Source: Micromonospora sp. WMMD1082 | GTDB lineage: Bacteria > Actinomycetota > Actinomycetes > Mycobacteriales > Micromonosporaceae | DNA: 64,000 bases | NCBI RefSeq assembly: GCF_029626175.1 | Contig: NZ_JARUBM010000002.1 | Span: 3,923,001-3,987,000 of the forward strand | Direction: 5' to 3' | Shown here: positions 58,201-64,000 of the stretch, in pieces | Layout: each line of letters opens with the position of its first letter | Numbering within the stretch: the first letter of the stretch is position 1 | Position numbers and translations under genes: made by a program | Notes under the pieces: generated by a model | Databases searched by the model: none | Told to the model about the DNA's origin: nothing | What the model saw: only the letters and a program-made list of their open reading frames with translations

Positions 58201-58659
58201 ATGACTGCGACGGGGATGGACGAGCGGACACGGGCGGCCGAGATCGAGGCGATCAGGCAGGTGGTCGCCACGGTCGAACATGCCCAGAACAACGAACTCC
58301 CGGACGAGTTCCTCGCCCTGTTCCGGGACGACGCGATCTGGACCACGGGTCATGGCAGGCGCCTCTTCGGCCTCGACGCGATATCGACCTTCACGCACCA
58401 GGTGCTGCCCGGTGGGATGCGGGGCCTGACGATGACGTTCGAGCTGGAACACGTGCTGTTCATCCGCCCCGATGTCGCCGCCGTCAAGTTGCGCCAGGTG
58501 TACCAGACGCCCGACGGCCCGGACGTGGGCTCGCCACTCTGGATCATGGCGAAGGAAGACGGCCAGTGGCGCCTGACCGCCTGCCAGAACACCGCCGCCC
58601 CCGACGACGAACTCGCCCCGACATCCCCGTCCCGCCCCATCTTCACCCCCACCTCCTGA
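58201..58659 (+). CDS. SnoaL-like / SgcJ-EcaC family small protein
   Basis: 152 residues. AAEIEAIRQVVATVEHAQNN and FLALFRDDAIWTTGHGRRLF are typical of the SgcJ/EcaC/SnoaL-like NTF2 fold, which forms a cone-shaped pocket; actinomycetes use it in polyketide tailoring and as ligand-binding proteins. Function is unknown here. ATG at 58201 is chosen over the GTG at 58192 because the -10 overlaps the GTG. Control by a SoxR/MerR-type regulator is indicated by the operator, suggesting a redox or drug response. Confidence 0.85.
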   Translation: MTATGMDERTRAAEIEAIRQVVATVEHAQNNELPDEFLALFRDDAIWTTGHGRRLFGLDAISTFTHQVLPGGMRGLTMTFELEHVLFIRPDVAAVKLRQVYQTPDGPDVGSPLWIMAKEDGQWRLTACQNTAAPDDELAPTSPSRPIFTPTS

Positions 58660-58663
58660 TCTC

Positions 58664-59020
58664 CTACCCGGTCAGCGGGCGGCGATAGGGGGACCAGGCG
58701 AGGAAGCGGGCGAAGAGGTCGCGCGGGGCGGGAGCGTCGTCGGGGTTGAGCCGGTAGAGGTCGCGGGTGGCCTCGTAGAAGAGGCCGGCAAGGTAGATCG
58801 ACAGGCCGACCTCGTTGCGGCCGTACTCGACCTTGAGCAGCAGGCGGGCCGTCGAGCAGGGCCACGGCTGGCCGCAGGCCCGGCAGCACCACATCGGACG
58901 CAGCGGCGTGTGTGGCGTCTCGTGCAGGGGGTACGCCCGGGGCCGGTCGGGTGCCGGCCCGCCGCTCGGCTGCGGCAACTGATGGCTGATCACCGGTCGA
59001 CTCGGCGTGGGACTGGTCAT
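58664..59020 (-). CDS. Conserved actinobacterial protein with WCCRACGQPWPC cysteine motif
   Basis: 118 residues. A disordered Pro-rich N-terminus leads into MWCCRACGQPWPCSTARLLL, with four cysteines that may bind zinc or a cluster, then YLAGLFYEATRDLYRL and DLFARFLAWSPYRR. Proteins of this type occur next to XRE/DUF397 genes in Micromonospora and relatives, and are sometimes named flavin reductase without support. Function unknown. It is convergent with the SnoaL-like gene (4 bases) and divergent from the XRE gene. Confidence 0.7.
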   Translation of the reverse strand: MTSPTPSRPVISHQLPQPSGGPAPDRPRAYPLHETPHTPLRPMWCCRACGQPWPCSTARLLLKVEYGRNEVGLSIYLAGLFYEATRDLYRLNPDDAPAPRDLFARFLAWSPYRRPLTG

Positions 59021-59180
59021 GTCTGCTCGCTCCGATCCGGCAGAAACTTCACGACTTGCGGCAACTCGGGGTATCCGACACGTGACAGTCTGCTGACGGT
59101 GCCACTACCTTCGGAAGGCGATCGGGTCCGACCGACCCGGCCGTACGACACGACCGTCACCGAAGTGCAGAGGTGTGCAG

Positions 59181-59981
59181 ATGGATCGGATGCCCATGCT
59201 GGAGCTGTTCGCCGGTGAGTTACGCCGGCTGCGAACGAAGGCCGGCCTCTCCCAGGAGGCGCTCGGCGAGCGGATCAGCTACTCGGCCTCGCTGGTGGCC
59301 TCGGTCGAGCAGTGTCGCCGTGCGCCCCGGGAGGAGTTCACCCTGCGCTGTGACGACGCTCTTGGCGGCGAGGGGCTGCTGGCGCGGATCCGGGAGGCGA
59401 TCCTCAAGGAGAGCCTGATGCCGTGGTTCCGCGAGTGGGTGACGATCGAGCAGGAGGCGACCGCGCTGTGCAGCTTCCAGCCGCTGGTGGTGCCCGGCCT
59501 GCTCCAGACCGAGGATTACGCCCGCGCGCTCTACGAGGGCGCCAGCCATCTGGTCGGCGACCAGGTCGAGCAGCCGTTGGCCGCCCGGCTCGACCGGCAG
59601 AAGGTGCTCGCCCGACCCAAGCCGCCGCTGCTGGTGGCGGTGCTCGACTACACGGCGCTGGAGCGCCCGGTCGGCGGCCCGAAGGTGATGCGGGAGCAGC
59701 TACGGCACCTGGTGGAGGTGGGCAACCGGACCCGGGTGCACCTGCACGTGGTGCCGAAGGGGGTCGGTGCCTACCCCGGGCTGAACGGCGCCTTCGTGAT
59801 CGCCACACCGCCCGAGGACGATGACATCGCCTACCTCGACAACCAGTTGAAGGGCACCATCGTGGAGCGCACAGTGGACGTAAACTCCCTCCGGCAGACC
59901 TGGGAGTCTGTCCGGGCCGAGGCGCTGCCCCACGGGGCCACCCTCAAGATGATCGCGGAGGCGGCGGAATCATGGACCTGA
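59181..59981 (+). CDS. XRE family regulator with DUF5753 domain
   Basis: 266 residues from the ATG at 59181, chosen since GAGG lies 8 bases upstream; a GTG at 59175 is too close to it. The HTH lies at about 8-60: FAGELRRLRTKAGLSQEALG and SYSASLVASVEQCRRAPREE. The DUF5753 part begins at WFREWVTIEQEATALCSFQP and includes LVVPGLLQTEDYARALYEGA. Such proteins pair with the small DUF397 protein downstream, as in the BldB/WhiJ-like systems of streptomycetes that control development. The two genes overlap by 10 bases. Confidence 0.9.
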   Translation: MDRMPMLELFAGELRRLRTKAGLSQEALGERISYSASLVASVEQCRRAPREEFTLRCDDALGGEGLLARIREAILKESLMPWFREWVTIEQEATALCSFQPLVVPGLLQTEDYARALYEGASHLVGDQVEQPLAARLDRQKVLARPKPPLLVAVLDYTALERPVGGPKVMREQLRHLVEVGNRTRVHLHVVPKGVGAYPGLNGAFVIATPPEDDDIAYLDNQLKGTIVERTVDVNSLRQTWESVRAEALPHGATLKMIAEAAESWT

Positions 59982-60160
59982 CCGGTGCGACCTGGCGCAA
60001 GAGCACCCGCAGCAGCGGCAACCAGGGCGACTGCGTGGAGGTGGCCGACAACCTGGCGCGGGTGGTCGGCGTGCGGGACAGCAAGGACCGGCCGGGGCCG
60101 GTGCTCACCTTCACCCCGGCGACCTGGCGGGCGTTCGTGGAGTTCGCCAAGCGGCACTGA
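59972..60160 (+). CDS. DUF397 domain protein
   Basis: 62 residues. TGATWRKSTRSSGNQGDCVE and VGVRDSKDRPGPVLTFTPAT are the full DUF397 pattern. Usually the small partner of an XRE/DUF5753 regulator, acting as an antitoxin-like or modulating protein; here it overlaps that gene by 10 bases. Cytosolic. Followed by a 10-bp hairpin terminator at 60182. Confidence 0.93.
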   Translation: MDLTGATWRKSTRSSGNQGDCVEVADNLARVVGVRDSKDRPGPVLTFTPATWRAFVEFAKRH

Positions 60161-60181
60161 CCTGCGGGCAGCACCGTCGGC

Positions 60182-60217
60182 GGTCCGGCCGAGAGGAATC
60201 ATCGTGCCGGCCGGACC
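60182..60217 (+). terminator. Hairpin after the XRE/DUF397 operon
   Basis: GGTCCGGCCG at 60182-60191 pairs perfectly with CGGCCGGACC at 60208-60217 around a 16-base loop, 21 bases past the DUF397 stop. Confidence 0.75.
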
Positions 60218-60240
60218 TGGACGCCGGACGGGCCCAGACG

Positions 60241-60838
60241 TCAGTCGCAGAAGTCGGCCTGGGCCCGGAGCGCGACAGCCGAGGCTTCCCCCTCGGCGTA
60301 CCTGGTCACGCACACCACCACGCCGGTCTCCGCATCGGACCAGGTGGAGAGCACTCCGCTAGACCGTGCTCCCGTCCCGACAGGTGGCGGTCAACGGGAC
60401 GGAGAAGACCTTCACTGCGGTGAAGCCGACGTGCGTGCGTGACTCGGTGACGCCGGACAGGACACGATCCAAATCCGCGAGCGTGGCGCTGGTGCCGGAG
60501 GCCGGATGGCCGAGCGAGTCCTCGATGATGGCGACGGCCGCGTCCTCGTCGACGCGGGCGGATTTCCAGTCGACCCAGGGCGCGAACGGCTGGTCGACCT
60601 CGGCGGGAGGGGGCTCGTCGGCCGCCTTCGGCATCACTCTGCGGACCGCGGTGACCAGCCACCCTCCGGCGTCCGGCGCCAGCTCGGCGGCGTCGATGCG
60701 GGTCGGCGAGCAGCCGCTGTCGCCGCGCGGAGGTGGGGGAGCCTGACCCTCCCGCGTCGGGGGTTCTCCACTCGCGGTGCAGGCCGTAGCGGACAGGGCG
60801 AGGAAGGCGGCGACGGTCAGCGTTCGCGCCAGTCTCAT
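60241..60838 (-). pseudogene. Putative lipoprotein, apparently frameshifted near the C-terminus
   Basis: From the ATG at 60838 the frame encodes 159 residues: a lipoprotein signal peptide (MRLARTLTVAAFLALSATAC) and a soluble domain ending ...VPLTATCRDGSTV at a TAG (60359-60361). In the next frame the protein-like text continues, GVLSTWSDAETGVVVC, VTRYAEGEASAVALRAQADF, to a TGA at 60241-60243, with strongly GC-rich third positions. Removing one T near 60361 joins the two parts (STV-SGVLSTW). The product is either truncated or misread because of a one-base insertion. Family not recognised. Confidence 0.6.
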
Positions 60839-60967
60839 GACGTCACCGTGTTTCCGCCCAGCGGCTAGTCGGCCCGATGCGTGGCACTCTGGCTGCACCC
60901 AGACCGGCGTGTCGACTGCCTACACTGCCACAGATGGGGTTCGTTCTTGTCGACCTGTGAGTATCGT

Positions 60968-60997
60968 CTTGCCGGGCAAGTTACTCACGGGTAATGT
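60968..60997 (+). promoter_or_regulatory. Promoter with palindrome before the thioesterase gene
   Basis: TTGCCG (60969-60974) and TAATGT (60992-60997) are 17 bases apart, close to the vegetative consensus, and the ATG follows 6 bases after the -10, so the mRNA is probably leaderless. CTTGCC-G-GGCAAG (60968-60980) is a perfect palindrome over the -35, a likely repressor site. Confidence 0.65.
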
Positions 60998-61003
60998 GGC
61001 GGC

Positions 61004-61468
61004 ATGACCATCGACTCGCGGCAGGTGGCGGCCGGCATGCTGGAGGCGGTGCCCTTCGCCCGTACGCTCGGATTCGAGTTTGTCGAGGTGGCCCCGGAGG
61101 CGGAGGGCGGGGTCCGGGCGGTGGTCCGGCTGCCCGACTCCCCGGCCACCCACAACCACGTCGGCGGCCCGCACGCCGGGGCCATGTTCACCCTCGGCGA
61201 GACCGCCTCCGGCGCGGTGGTGCTTGCCGCGTTCGGTCACCTGCTCGACCGGGCCACGCCGCTGGCGGTACGGGCGGAGATCGCGTACCGCAAGCTCGCC
61301 CTGGGCCCGGTGCTGGCCACCGCGCGGCTCGGCCGCCCGCCGGCCGAGGTGGTCGCGGAGCTGGACGCCGGCGAGCGACCCGAATTCCCGGTACGCGTGG
61401 AGATCGCCACCGAGGCGGGCAAGCCCACCTCCGAGATGACCGTCGTCTGGACCCTCCGCCCCAACTGA
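61004..61468 (+). CDS. Hotdog-fold thioesterase-like protein (DUF4442/PaaI type)
   Basis: 154 residues. PFARTLGFEFVEVAPEAEGG, then HNHVGGPHAGAMFTLGETAS, the hotdog helix with the H-x-G-G-x-x-x-x-x-G-E pattern, and VRAEIAYRKLALGPVLATAR. It resembles PaaI/DUF4442 acyl-CoA thioesterases, which hydrolyse small acyl-CoAs; substrate unknown. ATG at 61004 lies 6 bases after a strong -10. A 15-bp hairpin follows its stop. Confidence 0.85.
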   Translation: MTIDSRQVAAGMLEAVPFARTLGFEFVEVAPEAEGGVRAVVRLPDSPATHNHVGGPHAGAMFTLGETASGAVVLAAFGHLLDRATPLAVRAEIAYRKLALGPVLATARLGRPPAEVVAELDAGERPEFPVRVEIATEAGKPTSEMTVVWTLRPN

Positions 61469-61516
61469 CCCGCCGCCCGGCCCGGCTGGGGCCGTCGGGC
61501 TGGTCGGGGCCGCGAG

Positions 61517-61566
61517 TTGCGGCATGTCGGGTCCTCCCGCCTGTGTGATCGCCCGACATGCCGCAA
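61517..61566. terminator. 15-bp hairpin between convergent genes
   Basis: TTGCGGCATGTCGGG at 61517-61531 pairs perfectly with its complement at 61552-61566 around a 20-base loop, between the thioesterase gene and the opposing small membrane gene. Confidence 0.8.
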
Positions 61567-61603
61567 GCCGTGACCGTGCCGGCGGGCCGCGCGGTGTGTG
61601 GTC

Positions 61604-61786
61604 TCAGCGGCTGCGCCGTCCTTTCCGGATGGTGAGAACCAGCCAGACGGCCAGAATCAGCAGGAGAACGACTGCCGACACCGCGACGAACGCATCCGGA
61701 TGCCGGTTGCCCACGGTGTTGGCGAGCAGCACCCCGACCACGGCGCCGACGACTACCAGGATCACGGGGATCAACGGCCGCCTCAC
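61604..61786 (-). CDS. Small two-helix membrane protein
   Basis: 60 residues from the GTG at 61786: RRPLIPVILVVVGAVVGVLL is the first helix, DAFVAVSAVVLLLILAVWLV the second, ended by TIRKGRRSR. No family recognised. It lies downstream of the other small membrane gene (62007-62255) and the RHS gene on the same strand, beyond a 32-base palindrome that may separate their transcripts. Confidence 0.65.
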   Translation of the reverse strand: MRRPLIPVILVVVGAVVGVLLANTVGNRHPDAFVAVSAVVLLLILAVWLVLTIRKGRRSR

Positions 61787-61885
61787 GAACTGCTCCCTCG
61801 TCTGGTGGAAATTCTGGTCACCTGATTCCGCCGGGTTGCGTCGCCGTTGCCGGCCTCCGACAATTGCCGAAGCCGCTATCGATAA

Positions 61886-61917
61886 GGTGGAGTCCGTGGC
61901 TAGCCACGGACTCCACC
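61886..61917. terminator. Perfect 32-base palindrome
   Basis: GGTGGAGTCCGTGGCT at 61886-61901 is followed at once by its exact complement at 61902-61917, with no loop base. In the minus direction it follows the small membrane gene and is followed by TTATCG. It may be a terminator for the RHS unit; a two-fold binding site or a recombination site is also possible. Confidence 0.7.
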
Positions 61918-62006
61918 GCTACCGAATTACTCGTGCATTCGGTTGCCGCTTATTTGTGCGTCAGCAAAATGTTGTCCACAAAGTCGTTGAGAAAGATGCC
62001 GCAAAC

Positions 62007-62255
62007 TCACTCATGGCTATTGCGCCGACTCCTCCAATCGGCGGCACTCTTGCGAGGCCGGAATGGGTGCCGTCGTAAAACAATCAGCAAGAAAGCGGCG
62101 ACTAAGGCGACCGCAGCGAGGATAAATCCCCAAAAAGGCACGCCCGCTGCGGCGAAGGCTGCCGCGACACCGGCCGCAACCGCAATCAACGCACCGTAGA
62201 TAGTGATAAAACCTCGTGTGGAGAGTGGTCTTCCTTGAGGGCGGGCCTTCACCAC
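62007..62255 (-). CDS. Small two-helix membrane protein, candidate immunity protein of the RHS gene
   Basis: 82 residues from the GTG at 62255, with GAGGTG upstream on the coding strand. TM1 is about 17-39 (TIYGALIAVAAGVAAAFAAA), TM2 about 41-60 (FWGFILAAVALVAAFLLIVL), then a basic end (RRHPFRPRKSAADWRSRRNS). It starts 101 bases after the RHS stop on the same strand, the usual place of an immunity gene, and lies in a region of lower GC than its surroundings. The immunity role is inferred from position only. Confidence 0.6.
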   Translation of the reverse strand: MVKARPQGRPLSTRGFITIYGALIAVAAGVAAAFAAAGVPFWGFILAAVALVAAFLLIVLRRHPFRPRKSAADWRSRRNSHE

Positions 62256-62356
62256 TTCGGTTCACCTCACTTGTTGGGAAGCGTTACTACAACCTGCCAT
62301 TCCTTGCAGCGGGCGGGTGCTCGGTTGCGCCACCACGATTTCCGCACATAAGACAG

Positions 62357-64000
62357 CTAGAAATCTTGATTCAGGCAGTATACTATGCCGCCCAGGAGGA
62401 TCAAGCTCGCTACTATCGCCCCGCCGAGCAACCATGCTCCAGCCGCGAAGGGAAGTGTGAACCCGGCGAGCCAGGTGCCGACTCCCGCGGATACTGAGGC
62501 AACCAGGCCGCCAACCAGCCCGATATAGGAGTCCACCGAGCATTGGCCGGTCGGGTCGATGTTGTTGGTGGGGTTACAGCCGGCATAGGCGTAGCGGTTG
62601 CCGTGTTGGGGGTTGCCGATGAAGCTGAGGTTGTCTTGTTGGGTGAAGCGGCCCTGGGTGGGGTTGTACCAGCGCTGTCCGTACTTGGTGAATGTGGTCG
62701 ACGGGTCGTGGATGCCGCCGGCGTACCGGATGATGTTGGTTTGGCCGAGGCCGGTCTCGGTGGCGGTGAGGGCGCTGCCGTACGGGTCGTAGGTGTAGCT
62801 GGCCGCCTGTGACCCGTCAGCCTTGACCACGGCGACGACGGAACCGAGACCGTCGAGCACGAAGGCGTGGTCGATGGTGCCGATGCGCAGGCCGAGGGGA
62901 GTGCCGAGGCCGTCGCGTTCGACGTGGACGGGCAGGCTGACACCGTTGGTCCAGGACTGGAGCCACGGTATGCCGTGTTGGTCGTTCATCCCGTAGGTGA
63001 GGTTGATCGCCCCGGCGCGGGTGAGTTCGACCTGGTCGGTGCCGGCGTACGCGTACGTGGTGGTGCCGGTGCCGGTGCCGGTGCCGGTGCCGGTGGCGGT
63101 GGTCATCTGCTTCGCGGCGTTGTAGCCGATGCCGCTGACCGCCGGGGCGCTGACCTTGGTCTGGTTGCCCCGGGTGTCGTAGGTGTTGTCGGTGGTGGTG
63201 ACCTGGTTGGCCGAGTTGTAGGCCAGGGTCTGGGTGGTGGCGCCGTCGACCTGGACGCTGGTGCGGTTGCCGTTGGTGTTGTACGCGTAGTCGTAGGTCT
63301 TGCCCTGGTGGTTGGTGGCCTTGGTGAGCCGGTCACCCTTGTCGTAGGTGTACTGGGTGATCTGGCTGTTGGTCTCGTTGCGCTGCCACTGGCGCAGGCC
63401 GGTGTCGTCGGCCTTGGCGGTGGAGCACGCCTGCCCGGAGACGTACTTCGCGTAGCAGTGCGTCACGTCGAAGACGGTGGCCTGGGCCGCCGAGTTGCGG
63501 GTGGCGGTGATGCGCTTGGGTCGGTCGGACCTGTCGTACGTGGTGGTGACGCGCAGCGCCCAGCTGCTGTTGGTGTCATTGGTGGCGAACCAGGTGTTGA
63601 GGCGGTTGCCGTCCTTGTCATAGTCGAAGTTGTAGCGGGTGCCGCCCGCCGTGTCCATGCGGACGAGCCAGTTGCGGGTGTTGTAGTAGTACCTCGTGGT
63701 GCCTCGGCCGTCGACGAGTTCTTCGAGGTTGCCGACGGGGTCAGGGCGGTAGGTCTGTAGCGTGCCGCCGGGGGCGGTACGCCGGCGCAGCCGGTTGAGC
63801 TGGTCGTATTGGTAGGTGGTGGTGCCGGTGGCGTCGGTGCGGGTGAGCAGGTTGCCGGAGCCGCCGTGCTCCTGGCTTACCGCGGTGGTGCTCGCGCAGC
63901 CGGTGTAGCTGGTCTTGGTCAGGCGGTCGTCCAGGCTGTACTCGTAGCTGGTGGTGCAGCCGCCGCTCACCTCGGTCCGCAGCCGCCCGTAGGTGTCGTA
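62357..64000 (-). CDS. RHS repeat-associated core protein, C-terminal part (partial), with hydrophobic tip
   Basis: 547 residues are visible; the frame is open to the right edge, so the N-terminus lies beyond. YD repeats (TTYQYDQLNRLRRRTAPGG, YNTNGNRTSVQVDGA, YDTRGNQTKV) end in the RHS core (SYTYDPYGSALTATE, KYGQRWYNPTQGRFTQQDNL, NRYAYAGCNPTNNIDPTG). The 62-residue tip after DPTG has two hydrophobic helices, GLVGGLVASVSAGVGTWLAG and AGAWLLGGAIVASLILLGG, and no recognised nuclease or other toxin domain. RHS shells usually carry a toxin at this place; a membrane-active one would fit. A two-helix membrane gene follows. Confidence 0.88.
   Translation of the reverse strand, partial: YDTYGRLRTEVSGGCTTSYEYSLDDRLTKTSYTGCASTTAVSQEHGGSGNLLTRTDATGTTTYQYDQLNRLRRRTAPGGTLQTYRPDPVGNLEELVDGRGTTRYYYNTRNWLVRMDTAGGTRYNFDYDKDGNRLNTWFATNDTNSSWALRVTTTYDRSDRPKRITATRNSAAQATVFDVTHCYAKYVSGQACSTAKADDTGLRQWQRNETNSQITQYTYDKGDRLTKATNHQGKTYDYAYNTNGNRTSVQVDGATTQTLAYNSANQVTTTDNTYDTRGNQTKVSAPAVSGIGYNAAKQMTTATGTGTGTGTGTTTYAYAGTDQVELTRAGAINLTYGMNDQHGIPWLQSWTNGVSLPVHVERDGLGTPLGLRIGTIDHAFVLDGLGSVVAVVKADGSQAASYTYDPYGSALTATETGLGQTNIIRYAGGIHDPSTTFTKYGQRWYNPTQGRFTQQDNLSFIGNPQHGNRYAYAGCNPTNNIDPTGQCSVDSYIGLVGGLVASVSAGVGTWLAGFTLPFAAGAWLLGGAIVASLILLGGIVYCLNQDF
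63062..63091. repeat. Five hexamer repeats in the RHS coding region
   Basis: GGTGCC occurs five times in a row; on the coding strand this encodes a Gly-Thr run within TGTGTGTGTGTTTYAY. The period of six keeps the frame, so copy number may vary by slippage. Confidence 0.85.

Noticed and set aside
61972..61980. A third DnaA-box match, TTGTCCACA
   Set aside because: Single copy with no partner nearby, in a more AT-rich stretch; could be chance, so it is not called.
62216..62497. 93-codon + strand frame in the lower-GC region
   Set aside because: Overlaps the RHS end and the small membrane gene on the other strand, without family or start support.
63062..63091. Hexamer repeats considered as a CRISPR or origin iteron
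   Set aside because: They are in frame within the RHS gene and encode a Gly-Thr run, with no spacers.

Overview
The window is high-GC actinobacterial DNA, most likely a Micromonospora or another Micromonosporaceae. The evidence is frequent GTG starts, several likely leaderless promoters, and an actinomycete gene set: SepH, DUF3027, DUF2530, an XRE/DUF397 pair, a DUF5941 CDP-alcohol transferase, a split NHEJ system and futalosine-pathway menaquinone genes. Two copies of a GGAAGGGCCCC-type hairpin repeat, which I associate with this family, also fit. It looks chromosomal and mostly housekeeping. I saw no rRNA, tRNA, CRISPR array or prophage.

Layout. 1-5.9 kb: ABC-2 exporter end, a GPP34 protein, a lipoprotein, a VOC protein, DUF2231 + Hsp20, then a GT9 heptosyltransferase-like gene facing a GT2 gene. 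5.9-14.3 kb: bifunctional heptose kinase/nucleotidyltransferase (HldE-like, with a repetitive insertion), DJ-1/PfpI, Nudix, acyl-CoA ligase, quinone reductase, HAD, SCO6745-type protein, membrane FKBP. 14.6-17.5 kb: NHEJ island, Ku facing separate LigD ligase and LigD polymerase genes. 17.5-26.8 kb: APH-type kinase, secreted protein, TIGR03089 protein, XPB helicase, Helicase_C_3 protein, HAD and cold-shock protein. 26.8-31.4 kb: mqnD and mqnB (menaquinone) flank an XRE-acetyltransferase gene broken by a one-base deletion and preceded by two DnaA boxes. 31.5-37.3 kb: DUF3027, DUF2530, NCS2 purine permease, MarR + MFS pair, membrane protein, ThpR. 37.3-38.3 kb: a complete IS5-type element inserted exactly at the thpR stop codon. 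38.4-50.8 kb: sepH, serC, citrate synthase, pdxH + MFS, aldose epimerase, nitroreductase, ParB-like small protein + acyl-CoA dehydrogenase, DUF4230, PspC, sdaA. 50.8-56.7 kb: a tight four-gene operon for a teichoic-acid-like or phosphopolyol-containing surface polymer (Wzm/Wzt ABC exporter, DUF5941 CDP-alcohol phosphotransferase, GT2-TagF fusion). 56.8-61.5 kb: UgpC/MsiK-type ATPase, a SnoaL-like gene under a perfect SoxR/MerR-type operator, XRE/DUF397, a frameshifted lipoprotein, a hotdog thioesterase. 61.6-64 kb: the 3' end of an RHS-repeat gene with a two-helix hydrophobic tip, followed by two small two-helix membrane proteins.

Functional links. The ADP/GDP-heptose-type genes (5-8 kb) and the TagF operon (51-57 kb) both point to surface glycopolymers. 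mqnB and mqnD belong to one pathway. The most unusual parts are the RHS tip with its small membrane neighbours, the two apparent frameshifts, the IS at the stop codon, the palindromic structures at 48.6 and 61.9 kb, and the SoxR-type leaderless promoter. All calls come from reading the sequence; no database search was run.
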